The position numbers and the translations under genes are program-made. Below the pieces are notes generated by a model. The model was not told where the DNA came from. It worked only from the letters and a program-made list of their open reading frames with translations, and made no database searches. From positions 1 to 48,692 of the forward strand of contig CANPYJ010000009.1 in assembly GCA_947588275.1 (NCBI GenBank): a DNA stretch of 48,692 bases, given 5' to 3'. The stretch is from an uncultured Alphaproteobacteria bacterium (GTDB taxonomy: Bacteria; Pseudomonadota; Alphaproteobacteria; RF32; CAG-239). Shown here in pieces: positions 11,038 to 18,183 of the stretch (the first letter of the stretch is position 1; each line of letters opens with the position of its first letter).

Positions 11038-11601
11038 ATGAAACAACAAGCAGGCTCCATCCGTATCGGCTGGGTTATCGAATATAAAAACAAACCGTGG
11101 ACAGTTACCAAAACCAATTTTGTCAAGCCCGGCAAAGGCGGTGCTTTTATGCAGGTGGAAATGAAGTCGGTGGAAGAGGGAACCAAAACCAACGAGCGTT
11201 TTCGTACCGAGGACATGGTCGAGAAAATGATGGTCGAGACCAAAGACTGCCAATTTTTGTTTGAAGACGGCAACGGCCTAAACTTTATGGAAAGCGAGAC
11301 TTTTGAGCAGTTTGCGATGCCGGCGGACGTGCTGGGAGATTCTCGTCCGTTTTTGACCGATGGCATGGAGGTTAAGGCCAGCGTTATCGACGGCAAGCCG
11401 ATTTCCATAGAACTGCCGTTGCAGGTTATTTGCACGGTGACCGAAACCGAGCCGGTTATTAAAGGACAGACCGTGTCTTCTTCATATAAGCCGGCAATTT
11501 TGGACAACGGTGTCCGCACGACCGTGCCGCCGTTCGTCGGTACCGGAGATAAAATTGTGGTGGCAACTGCCGATGCGTCTTATGTCGAGAGAGCAAAATA
11601 A
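11038..11601 (+). CDS. efp: Translation elongation factor P
   Basis: EF-P enters stalled ribosomes and helps form peptide bonds at polyproline stretches. The 187-residue protein has the full three-domain length. The modification loop reads KPGKGGAF, with the target lysine at residue 33 conserved, which implies lysylation by EpmA/EpmB encoded elsewhere. The C-terminal OB domain (PLQVICTVTETEPVIKGQT ... GVRTTVPPFVGTGDKI) is complete. The start has a good SD (GAAGGAG). The stop codon TAA overlaps the ATG of the next gene by one base, so the SuhB-like gene is probably co-translated. Confidence 0.98.
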   Translation: MKQQAGSIRIGWVIEYKNKPWTVTKTNFVKPGKGGAFMQVEMKSVEEGTKTNERFRTEDMVEKMMVETKDCQFLFEDGNGLNFMESETFEQFAMPADVLGDSRPFLTDGMEVKASVIDGKPISIELPLQVICTVTETEPVIKGQTVSSSYKPAILDNGVRTTVPPFVGTGDKIVVATADASYVERAK

Positions 11602-12359
11602 TGGCATATCTTTCATTGACGCTCAATTTTTTAATCGGCGTGGTCAAAAAGGCTGCGAATCCGCTGACACGCGATTTTAACGAGATTGAAAAACTGCAGA
11701 ATTCGGTGCGCGGGCATCAGGAGTTTGTGCGGGCGGCTCTGGAACGCGTGAGCAAGGCGCTGCGCGTGGAGTTGCAGAAAGGGCGTCCCAATTATGCGGT
11801 GATGAGCGATGCCGGCCAACTTCCGGAAATCCCGTGCTTTGTGATTGCCCCGCTGGACGGCGTTCTCAACTTTATGCACGGGATACCGTATTTTGCCGTT
11901 GCCGCGGCGATTGCCGAAAGAGGGGAGATTACGGCCGGCGTGGTCTATAATCCGGCGACCGGAGATTTGTATTTTGCCGAGAAGGGCAAAGGCGCGTTTA
12001 AGGAAGGCTATCGCAGTCAGGAAAGACTGCGGGTTTCAGCGCGTAAAGAGTTGAAAAATTGTTTGCTGGCGGCATCGGCGTCGGTGGACGGAATCGCCGA
12101 CTTTCGCAACAACGGTTCGCTCAGCTTGGATTTGGCCGGTTTGGCAGCCGGACGCTATGACGGGGTCGTCTGCCAAGGAGCCATGGCCGGAGAACTGGCT
12201 GCCGGAATGCTCTTGGTGAAAGAGGCCGGCGGGTATGTTTATGAATATAATCAAAAGGATATTCGCACGGATGATCAGGCGGCCGTCTTGCAGAGCGGAT
12301 GCCTGGTTGCCGGTAATGCAGCGGTCGGTGCAAAGTTGTTTACCGCGTTGCACAAGTAA
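11601..12359 (+). CDS. Inositol-monophosphatase (SuhB) family protein, metal site degraded
   Basis: The overall fold of the IMPase/SuhB family is clear (IAPLDGVLNFMHGIPYFAVA; GVVYNPATGDLYFAEKGKGAF; GELAAGMLLVKEAGG; 252 residues). Several key residues are changed. The DPLDGT motif reads APLDGV, losing the first metal-binding Asp and the catalytic Thr. The GEE-type acidic pair before it reads SDAG. The WDxAAG motif reads GELAAG. Phosphatase activity is therefore unlikely. E. coli SuhB also acts in rRNA antitermination together with Nus factors, so a non-catalytic role is possible here, but that is inference. The gene starts on the efp stop codon, an arrangement common in alphaproteobacteria. 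Confidence 0.85.
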   Translation: MAYLSLTLNFLIGVVKKAANPLTRDFNEIEKLQNSVRGHQEFVRAALERVSKALRVELQKGRPNYAVMSDAGQLPEIPCFVIAPLDGVLNFMHGIPYFAVAAAIAERGEITAGVVYNPATGDLYFAEKGKGAFKEGYRSQERLRVSARKELKNCLLAASASVDGIADFRNNGSLSLDLAGLAAGRYDGVVCQGAMAGELAAGMLLVKEAGGYVYEYNQKDIRTDDQAAVLQSGCLVAGNAAVGAKLFTALHK

Positions 12360-12383
12360 ATTAAAGACAAGGGGAGAAAACAG

Positions 12384-13334
12384 ATGACAAAACGCATGAA
12401 ATCCGGATTGGCCGTATGTGTCGCGATTTGCAGTTTGACTCTGAGCGCGGAAGCACAGGAAGATTCGGTGTATGTGAATCTATCGGCGCTGGACGCTTTG
12501 GATAATTCGCAGGGGAGCGTTTTGTCTTCTACCGAGCCTTTGTTTCCGGTGATAAGCCGGCAAAAAGCCGTCAAAGCCCAAAAAGCCGGACGGGCCAAAT
12601 CGTCAAGGCCGGCGCACAAAAATGCTCCCAAACAGCCTGAGGCAAAAATTGCAATGCCTAAAAAATCGCCGGAAATAAATATGCCGGCGCTTGAAAAGCC
12701 GACGGCCGAGGCTTCGGCGGCTGTGGAACCACAGGCAGGCACATTGCAGGAAATACCGTATGTCGAAAGCAATGAGGCGGTTGTAGTGGTCGACGTTGAG
12801 CCGATTGCTCCGACTCCGGCGGCAGAAATACGGCCGGCCGATGTTTCGGAGACTGAGACTCCGGTCGATGAAACTCTTGCAGGCGGCGCACCGTCCGAGG
12901 AGATCTCGGCTCAGACGGCGTCCGCAGATGAAGCTGCCGCTCTGGCAGAGACCGCCGTTTCGGCTTCCAAGGCTAAGCTGCTGGTGGATGATGCGGCTGC
13001 GCCGGCAGCGGAAAAAGTCGTTCCGCCGGCGGCAGATTTGGGCAAACTGGTTTTTGAAGCGGATTCTGACGAATTGACGGACGAGCACAAAGCGGCTATC
13101 GACATGGCGCTTGCATCGTTCAGCGATGCCGTTCACAACAAGATTGCCATCTATTCTTATAATCTTGACGACGGAGTCGATACATTCAGAAAAAAACGGC
13201 TGAGCCTGAATCGTGCGGTGGAAGTGCGCGGATATCTGCTGCCGAAGGGATATAAGAATTTCAGCATTAAGGTCATTAATGTCGATGCCGAATCGGACAA
13301 AGGCAATACCGTTGTGCTGGAAGAACTGAAATAA
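12384..13334 (+). CDS. Secreted OmpA-like protein with long Ala/Pro/Glu linker
   Basis: A Sec signal peptide is visible (MTKRMKSGLAVCVAICSLTLSAEA then QED). Residues 30-220 are a low-complexity, alanine-, proline- and glutamate-rich stretch likely to be disordered. The last ~95 residues (LGKLVFEADSDELTDEHKAA ... FRKKRLSLNRAVEVRGYLL) match the pattern of an OmpA C-terminal domain: F-x-x-x-S-x-x-L, then R-x-x-L-S-x-x-R-A-x-x-V. That domain binds peptidoglycan in its family. The protein is therefore probably periplasmic or anchored to the wall. The start at 12384 has AAGGGGAGA 8 bases upstream. rpmE follows after about 100 bases. Confidence 0.75.
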   Translation: MTKRMKSGLAVCVAICSLTLSAEAQEDSVYVNLSALDALDNSQGSVLSSTEPLFPVISRQKAVKAQKAGRAKSSRPAHKNAPKQPEAKIAMPKKSPEINMPALEKPTAEASAAVEPQAGTLQEIPYVESNEAVVVVDVEPIAPTPAAEIRPADVSETETPVDETLAGGAPSEEISAQTASADEAAALAETAVSASKAKLLVDDAAAPAAEKVVPPAADLGKLVFEADSDELTDEHKAAIDMALASFSDAVHNKIAIYSYNLDDGVDTFRKKRLSLNRAVEVRGYLLPKGYKNFSIKVINVDAESDKGNTVVLEELK

Positions 13335-13432
13335 ATTAAAAAAATATATAAATTTTGCTTGCGTTCTTAGAATGATTAATGTATAAGGACACCAAAATGC
13401 CTACGCAAGTTTAATTTGAGGAGTTTAGTATA

Positions 13433-13666
13433 ATGAAAAAAGGTATTCATCCCGATTATCACGAGATTACCTATGTGATGACAGACGGAGAAAAAGTCAA
13501 GGTGCGCTCTACTTTGGGCAAAGCCGGCGACGTTATCAATCTGGAAGTCGATCCGAAATCGCATCCGGCATGGACGGGGGTTCGCCGTTTGGTCGATACG
13601 GGCGGTCAGCTGTCTAAATTCAAAAGCAAGTTTGGTGCTTTTGGCCTTAAGACCGGTGAGAATTAA
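13433..13666 (+). CDS. rpmE: 50S ribosomal protein L31
   Basis: A 77-residue L31 beginning MKKGIHPDYHEITYVMTDGE, with SHPAWTG and the lysine-rich end SKFKSKFGAFG. The zinc-binding cysteines of the C+ type are absent, as is usual in alphaproteobacteria. A TTGAGGAG ribosome-binding site precedes the ATG. The leader contains a 7-bp inverted repeat (CTTGCGT at 13358, ACGCAAG at 13403) that could fold over 38 bases and may be regulatory. A terminator follows. Confidence 0.97.
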   Translation: MKKGIHPDYHEITYVMTDGEKVKVRSTLGKAGDVINLEVDPKSHPAWTGVRRLVDTGGQLSKFKSKFGAFGLKTGEN

Positions 13667-13695
13667 TTTCGATAATTGCGGATTTACGATTTAGT

Positions 13696-13732
13696 AACCT
13701 GCGCCTGTTATATTATAGGCGCAGGTTTTTTA
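13696..13732 (+). terminator. Terminator after rpmE
   Basis: An 11-bp perfect stem (AACCTGCGCCT / AGGCGCAGGTT) with a 10-base loop is followed by a T-run. It ends the efp-rpmE stretch. Confidence 0.9.
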
Positions 13733-13748
13733 TGCTCTGGACACAACG

Positions 13749-15332
13749 ATGATTAAAATTGCGCATTACGAAGTTTATACGGACAAAGGATCCGGCTGGC
13801 AGCTTCTGGAGAGATTCGCCGCCGAACAGCGTTCGGAAGCTTTTAATCTGGCCAAAGAAAAAGAGGCGGATAATCTCAAGGTGAAGATTATCAAAGAAAT
13901 TTTTGACGTGGAAGACAACAGTTATCAAGAGAGCGTGGAGTATATCAGCAACCTAAACCGCAAAAGAGCCGGCGGAAACGGTTATGTCAGCCACAATTTG
14001 TCGGCGGACGGAGCGGCGGAAGCGTTGCCCAAGGTCAAGACACTGTTGTCGCGCACCAGTTTGCCGGGGGCAGTGGTCAAACTCATTGTCCTGACCGCCG
14101 TCAGTTTGGTCTTTGCCAATTTGTTCGTTGGTCTGCTGTTTCCGCTGCTGGAGATTTTTGTGCCGGAGGAAAACAGCCGCCCGATTTTGTTCGGCGTTTT
14201 TTTCGTTATCTTTTTGGCCATGGCCATTCCGCTTTTGTTGAAAAATATTCCGTGGTACGTGTTTGCCGGCACCAAGGCCAAGCCGGTTAAGGAAGAAAAG
14301 TTTTATACCAAGGCCGATACACTGATTCAGGCATATAACATTAATTCAAACAAAGAACCGATAACGGCCGCGGCTTATCCGGAAGCGCCGCTTGAATATA
14401 AGCAATATGTGGTGTCGTTTTTGAGCGAGATTGTTTCGCAGCTGCAGTCACGAACGGTGATGAAAAACAGTTTTTCGCGGTTGGGCGTTAAATTGCTGGT
14501 TTACGGAGCCTGTCTGGAGTTGGCGCGTTATTGCGGACTTAATTTGCCCGAAGCCAACTCGATTCTTTATGACGCGTTCAAAATTACCGACGGCGATCAG
14601 ACAGATTTGGAGGCTTTTTATGAAGCCAAACAGACTTATAAGGACAATAAAGTGGCCATTTATCTGACCGGTGTCGGGGCGCATCTGATGTCGCAGGTTA
14701 TCGGCGGAATTCCGATTTCTACCGAGCTGTTGAATCTGGCCTTTGACAAATGGGAAGCGCAGAACAGCAGTCCGGAAGTCAGCAATCCGGTGCCGCAGTC
14801 GGAAGAATCGGCCGAACAATCCAAAATGCCCGGCGACATTTATATGACTACGCTGGTCAGCCTTAAAAGCGGACTTAAATTTATGGACAGCGCTATGCCT
14901 GATAAGGAGCAGACCGCCGCGGAAATCAGCGCTCAAATCCGCAATATTGTTAACAATTTGATGGAAAAATATCAGGGATTTGACGTCGTCGAAGCCGACG
15001 GAATTACGTCGGTGCGGTTTTTAAAACTCAATCACGCGTTGAAATTTGCCTCGGAGTGTCTGAAAGACATTTCGGTCTATTATGATGAACTTGGCAATGA
15101 TAATCTGATTATGCGCAATTGCTGCGCGGTTATTCCGTATAAGCAGAACGAAGAAACCAATCAGAATCTGTATCTGAACGATATGTTTGAACATATCTAC
15201 AACAATGAAATCGTGTTGAATAAAGAAATCAAAGAGAATCTGAACGAACAGGATTATCATTTGGACTTTTTGGGCGAAAAAAACTTTAAGAATTTGAAGG
15301 TGGAAGAAGAATTGTATAAGTTATTGGAATAA
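13749..15332 (+). CDS. Two-helix membrane protein with degenerate class III cyclase-like C-terminus
   Basis: The 527-residue protein starts with a compact domain (HYEVYTDKGSGWQLLERF). Two membrane helices follow at about 110-135 and 145-172, then a helical cytoplasmic region. Residues ~362-525 follow the secondary-structure order of an adenylate/guanylate cyclase domain. KYQGFDVVEADGITSVRF matches the GGxVVKxxGDGxxAxF region, and VLNKEIKENL plus FLGEKNFKNLKVEEELYKLL matches the family's end (SxxxxxxL ... LGexxLKGlxxpvxlyxL). The Asp metal ligands are missing: the first strand reads IYMTTLVSL instead of FxDIxGFT, and GDG is ADG. Cyclase activity is therefore unlikely, and a regulatory or nucleotide-sensing remnant is possible. 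It is transcribed after the rpmE terminator. Confidence 0.7.
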   Translation: MIKIAHYEVYTDKGSGWQLLERFAAEQRSEAFNLAKEKEADNLKVKIIKEIFDVEDNSYQESVEYISNLNRKRAGGNGYVSHNLSADGAAEALPKVKTLLSRTSLPGAVVKLIVLTAVSLVFANLFVGLLFPLLEIFVPEENSRPILFGVFFVIFLAMAIPLLLKNIPWYVFAGTKAKPVKEEKFYTKADTLIQAYNINSNKEPITAAAYPEAPLEYKQYVVSFLSEIVSQLQSRTVMKNSFSRLGVKLLVYGACLELARYCGLNLPEANSILYDAFKITDGDQTDLEAFYEAKQTYKDNKVAIYLTGVGAHLMSQVIGGIPISTELLNLAFDKWEAQNSSPEVSNPVPQSEESAEQSKMPGDIYMTTLVSLKSGLKFMDSAMPDKEQTAAEISAQIRNIVNNLMEKYQGFDVVEADGITSVRFLKLNHALKFASECLKDISVYYDELGNDNLIMRNCCAVIPYKQNEETNQNLYLNDMFEHIYNNEIVLNKEIKENLNEQDYHLDFLGEKNFKNLKVEEELYKLLE

Positions 15333-15348
15333 CTTATAAAAACAATCC

Positions 15349-15377
15349 TTGTCTTTTGCCGGTTTGTATGATATAAT
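15349..15377 (+). promoter_or_regulatory. Strong sigma70-type promoter
   Basis: TTGTCT and TATAAT are separated by exactly 17 bases, with a TG one base before the -10 (extended -10). It is one of the best promoter matches in the window and drives the PPC-like gene at 15404, which also has a near-perfect SD (AAGGAGGT). Confidence 0.8.
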
Positions 15378-15403
15378 AAAAAAGTAGTGCAAGGAGGTAC
15401 AGA

Positions 15404-16240
15404 ATGTCCGCAATTGACAGCCTTAAAAACAGTGTTCTGGATAGCAGCACCGCGCGGTCATGGGAAAAAACCGTGACGGATATGAACGATGTTGACGAGA
15501 CTTTTGCCAATGCCCGAGATCTCGGTCATACGCGGTTGAACTATTCGCGCATTACGGCGGTGGGCGAACTCTCAAAACGTGACAGTGTAGATATTTATAA
15601 GACCAAGGTTGTCAGCCCGCGCGGCAAGCTGGCACTTTCGGTACGCAATACCAAAGGCGAGCAGGACAAAGTTTTGGATCTCTCCAAGTATGAGGATTAC
15701 CTGAATGAATTGAAACAGCAATTTTCGCCGGAAGAATATGCTAAAGAACAGGCGGAAAAGTTGGCTGACAGTAAAGATATGAAGCCATTGGAATTGACGG
15801 CTCCGGGGGTACGGATTGAAGTCTACGGCACCGATCGTTACGGCCGGCAGGTTTTGATTGCCGACAGCGCCGCCGACGAAGACAGCAAAGAATATCAAAA
15901 TATGATGGCGCTGCTTGAAGGAAGTTATGAGGCTTCGAAAGGAGACTACTACATTAGGGTCAGCCGTGATGAAAGCATTGATGCCGACGAAGAAATGCCT
16001 TATGCTGTGCAAATTACGATGGGCAAGGGATATAAACACGATTATGTGGCGATTGAAAGTAAATCCGACGACACCAAAAATGACAAAACGTCGCGCGTGC
16101 CGCTGACTAATGCCAACGGAGCGCTGTCGGCTGTCAATGCCTTGCAAATTCAGGCTATGCGCTATCAGGCGACGGCCCAAATGTTGCAAGTGGGTTATTT
16201 GAACATGGCCAATATTCTCAATCGAAACAGCAAATTTTAA
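15404..16240 (+). CDS. PPC-like domain protein with amphipathic C-terminal helix
   Basis: No signal peptide is seen in this 278-residue protein. The central part has the layout of a bacterial pre-peptidase C-terminal (PPC) beta-sandwich: NARDLGHTRL, then GELSKRDSVDIYKTKVVSP, LALSVRN, VRIEVYGTDRYGRQVLIADS, GDYYIRVSRDE and YAVQITMG. The last ~40 residues (SAVNALQIQAMRYQATAQML) are a helix of the kind found at the ends of secreted or flagellum-associated proteins. Export by a non-Sec route is possible but unproven. A consensus promoter, AAGGAGGT SD and its own terminator suggest a highly expressed single-gene transcript. The domain call is by eye. Confidence 0.65.
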   Translation: MSAIDSLKNSVLDSSTARSWEKTVTDMNDVDETFANARDLGHTRLNYSRITAVGELSKRDSVDIYKTKVVSPRGKLALSVRNTKGEQDKVLDLSKYEDYLNELKQQFSPEEYAKEQAEKLADSKDMKPLELTAPGVRIEVYGTDRYGRQVLIADSAADEDSKEYQNMMALLEGSYEASKGDYYIRVSRDESIDADEEMPYAVQITMGKGYKHDYVAIESKSDDTKNDKTSRVPLTNANGALSAVNALQIQAMRYQATAQMLQVGYLNMANILNRNSKF

Positions 16241-16280
16241 CAGATAGAAACAGGTACTTAAAAAATACTTGTATATTTGC

Positions 16281-16318
16281 AAAAGAAAAACTATCCTAAA
16301 GATAGTTTTTCTTTTTTT
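16281..16318 (+). terminator. Terminator after the PPC-like gene
   Basis: A 15-bp stem (AAAAGAAAAACTATC / GATAGTTTTTCTTTT) with a 5-base loop, then T-rich sequence. It isolates the PPC-like gene from trcR. Confidence 0.9.
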
Positions 16319-16333
16319 ATGTGAAAGGATTTT

Positions 16334-17254
16334 TTGATGACAGCTCCTCTTATGCCTCGGGCAACGGCGGTTTGGCTGGTTGAAAACACGACGCTGACGT
16401 TTCGGCAGATTTCGGTTTTTTGTGAAATTCACGAATTGGAAATTCAGGCTATTGCCGATGGCGACGTTTCGGGCAATATTCGCGGTTTGTCGCCGGTTGA
16501 CAACGGTCAGCTGAGCTGGGACGAAATTCGTCGTTGCGAGGCTGACGCCAAGGCTAATCTGCAGGCCAATCAAATGGAACGCAATGTTAAAGAGCGTAAT
16601 TTGAAAGCGAAAAAAGTTTTGTCGCCCTCACAGCGGCAAGAGAAGCCCAATGCGGTTGCTTGGGTGATTAAAAATTATCCGCAGCTTAAAGACAGCCAAA
16701 TCTGCAAGCTCATTGGCACAACAAAAACAACGATTGAAGCTATTCGCAACGGGACGCATAAGGATATGGCTGTTATCCGCCCGAAGAATCCGGTTACGGT
16801 CGGTTTGTGCACTGAGCAGGATATTGAGAAGGCACTTGTTGCCGCTCAGCCCAAACTCGTGAAAACGAAAAAAGTGAAAACAAGGAGGAAAAAAACGATG
16901 ACCACTACAGCTAAGAAGCCTGTTACCAAGACAGCAGAACCAGCCAAGAAACCGGCAGTAAAGAAAGCTCCGGCCAAAAAGCCCGCAGCTGCCAAAAAGC
17001 CGGCGGCAAAGAAAGCTCCGGCCAAAAAGCCCGCAGCAGCCAAGAAACCCGCGGTAAAGAAAGCTCCGGTCAAAAAAACGGCAGCGGCCAAAAAGCCGGC
17101 GGTAAAGAAAGTTCCGGCCAAAAAGCCCACAGCAGCCAAGAAACCTGCGGTAAAGAAAGCTCCGGCCAAGAAACCGGCAGCGGCCAAGAAACCTGCGGCA
17201 AAAAAAGCTCCGGCCAAGAAACCGGCAGCTAAAAAAGCTCCGGCCAAGAAATAA
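16334..17254 (+). CDS. trcR: TrcR (DUF1013) cell-cycle regulator with histone-H1-like C-terminal tail
   Basis: Residues 1-188 are a DUF1013/TrcR protein, a DNA-binding regulator family typical of alphaproteobacteria. Marks are PLMPRATAVWLVENTTLTFRQISVFC, NIRGLSPVDNGQLSWDEIRRCE and the second helix-turn-helix-like part AVAWVIKNYPQLKDSQICKLIGTTKTTI. From residue 189 onward the frame continues for 118 residues as a lysine-alanine-proline tail with a 16-residue repeat (AKKPAAAKKPAVKKAP and variants). Such tails resemble eukaryotic H1 and chlamydial Hc1 and bind DNA non-specifically. The family normally ends near the start of the tail. An SD and ATG lie exactly at the junction (see the internal feature). 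A terminator on each side indicates a single-gene unit. Confidence 0.88.
   Translation: MMTAPLMPRATAVWLVENTTLTFRQISVFCEIHELEIQAIADGDVSGNIRGLSPVDNGQLSWDEIRRCEADAKANLQANQMERNVKERNLKAKKVLSPSQRQEKPNAVAWVIKNYPQLKDSQICKLIGTTKTTIEAIRNGTHKDMAVIRPKNPVTVGLCTEQDIEKALVAAQPKLVKTKKVKTRRKKTMTTTAKKPVTKTAEPAKKPAVKKAPAKKPAAAKKPAAKKAPAKKPAAAKKPAVKKAPVKKTAAAKKPAVKKVPAKKPTAAKKPAVKKAPAKKPAAAKKPAAKKAPAKKPAAKKAPAKK
16898..17254 (+). CDS. Putative internally initiated H1-like protein (gene within trcR)
   Basis: Inside the trcR frame a perfect AAGGAGG (16882-16888) lies 9 bases before an in-frame ATG at 16898. Translation from there gives a 118-residue protein (MTTTAKKPVTKTAEPAKKPA...) made only of the Lys/Ala/Pro repeat tail. 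The SD is encoded by tandem AGG arginine codons. This matches a free-standing H1/Hc1-like nucleoid protein. Two readings are possible. The first is a former separate gene fused to trcR by loss of a stop codon. The second is two products from one mRNA, TrcR-tail and tail alone. The sequence alone cannot choose between them. Confidence 0.55.
   Translation: MTTTAKKPVTKTAEPAKKPAVKKAPAKKPAAAKKPAAKKAPAKKPAAAKKPAVKKAPVKKTAAAKKPAVKKVPAKKPTAAKKPAVKKAPAKKPAAAKKPAAKKAPAKKPAAKKAPAKK
16943..17251 (+). repeat. 48-bp tandem repeat encoding AKKPAAAKKPAVKKAP
   Basis: The DNA repeats in units of about 48 bases (GCCAAAAAGCCCGCAGC...AAAGCTCCG), with five near-complete units and shorter ends. Synonymous differences between copies show that they are old or under coding constraint rather than a fresh expansion. 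Confidence 0.85.
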
Positions 17255-17268
17255 AACTAATTATTGCC

Positions 17269-17299
17269 AAAAAAAGCTCCGCCATGTGGGGCTTTTTTT
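17269..17299 (+). terminator. Terminator after trcR
   Basis: Stem AAAAAAAGCTCC / GGGGCTTTTTTT with one G-U pair and a 7-base loop, ending in a seven-base T-run. Confidence 0.88.
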
Positions 17300-17325
17300 A
17301 TGACCGATGGAAAAGTTACAAAGTG

Positions 17326-17353
17326 CTTGCATTGTAATTGGGGTTATTATACA
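17326..17353 (+). promoter_or_regulatory. Possible promoter for the small membrane-protein pair
   Basis: CTTGCA and TATACA are separated by 16 bases, about 60 bases before the ATG at 17414. The leader is AT-rich, with no SD near the start codon. Confidence 0.45.
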
Positions 17354-17413
17354 ACAAAAATAGGTAAGTATTTTTAGCACATAATTATAAATCTTAATTT
17401 AAACCTAAATTAT

Positions 17414-17731
17414 ATGAAAAGTTGTTTTACTTTTTGGGGCTGGCAGACCTGTTTTTGCGTTTTGGCAGTATTCATGGCCGTTTTGGCGGTTTTTGCCTGC
17501 GAATGGCTGTGGGTTCGCCATAGAAAAGAAAAAACACGTTTGCAGAGAGAACAGTTTGTTCTGCAATGCAGGACAAGGCTTGAAAAAATGTCCAATCTGG
17601 AACTGCGTCTTTTTTACAAAGATCAGCGCAAAACCATCGGCGAGTTTAAGGATGAGGCAATTGCGTTGATAAAACAAGAAATGGCTCGGCGCCGGATGTC
17701 AGCCAATTCCGTATACAGAACAGAAATTTAA
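17414..17731 (+). CDS. Small single-pass membrane protein, copy 1
   Basis: A 105-residue protein of unknown family. Residues 8-34 form one membrane helix (TCFCVLAVFMAVLAVFACEW). A basic stretch and a cytoplasmic helical tail follow (EKMSNLELRLFYKDQR ... DEAIALIKQEMARRR). The start ATG has no recognisable SD (TAAATTATATG). The tail pattern recurs in the next gene, which suggests tandem duplication. It may be the first gene of a two-gene unit ended by the terminator at 18118. No function can be assigned. Confidence 0.65.
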   Translation: MKSCFTFWGWQTCFCVLAVFMAVLAVFACEWLWVRHRKEKTRLQREQFVLQCRTRLEKMSNLELRLFYKDQRKTIGEFKDEAIALIKQEMARRRMSANSVYRTEI

Positions 17732-17743
17732 ACGACTTTGACT

Positions 17744-18112
17744 ATGATAATAATTATTGTTTTATTAGCATTAATGAGTGTTTTCAGCTCCATATTTGCT
17801 TGTTTGTGCAAAACCCGCAAGTCAGCCGAGGAAGATTTTCATCGAAAGTTTTCGGACTGGGTCGCCGGTTTGAAGTCAATGACATCCGAACAGCTGGCGC
17901 GGGAATATCAGTGTCTGAAAAAGGCTTGGTATATTACCGAAAGTCAGGAGGACGAGTTGGTGTTCAAGCTGCAAGCCATTACGGAAGAAGAGCTGCGCAG
18001 ACATTCAAGTCGCAAAGGTTTGAAAGGACTCAGGGGAAGAAACGGTCTAAGCCGGCTGAAGCATTTGTTCTGGCGCAAACGAGCCTCAGACCGAGACGAA
18101 GACTTGTATTGA
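17744..18112 (+). CDS. Small single-pass membrane protein, copy 2
   Basis: This protein begins with a hydrophobic helix (MIIIIVLLALMSVFSSIFAC) and then a helical tail containing LKSMTSEQLAREYQCLKK and DELVFKLQAITEEELRRH. The pattern parallels copy 1: L-x-x-M-[ST]-x-x-x-L-x-x-x-Y, then D-E and R-R. I prefer the ATG at 17744 to the TTG at 17738; no clear SD favours either. The C-terminus is strongly basic (RKGLKGLRGRNGLSRLKHLF) before a short acidic end. Family unknown. Confidence 0.6.
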   Translation: MIIIIVLLALMSVFSSIFACLCKTRKSAEEDFHRKFSDWVAGLKSMTSEQLAREYQCLKKAWYITESQEDELVFKLQAITEEELRRHSSRKGLKGLRGRNGLSRLKHLFWRKRASDRDEDLY

Positions 18113-18117
18113 AAATA

Positions 18118-18145
18118 AACTCCGGAGGTTGCTCTGGAGTTTTTT
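18118..18145 (+). terminator. Terminator after the small membrane-protein pair
   Basis: A 10-bp stem (AACTCCGGAG / CTCTGGAGTT, one G-U pair) with a GTTG loop, then TTTT. It separates the pair from the exchanger gene. Confidence 0.85.
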
Positions 18146-18183
18146 CTGACTTATTATTCGATTTTAAACGGGAGGATGAATTT

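Noticed and set aside
16846-17247. 133-codon antisense ORF opposite the H1-like tail
   Set aside because: It is a hydrophobic Gly/Ala/Phe repeat produced by reading the Lys/Ala/Pro repeat backwards, and has no start signal.
16943-17251. The 48-bp repeats as a possible CRISPR or minisatellite
   Set aside because: The units are coding, contiguous and without spacers, so they are protein repeats.
17800-18183. N-terminal 128 codons of the ORF-track exchanger frame
   Set aside because: They run through the small membrane-protein gene and its terminator. The SD and family alignment place the start at 18184.
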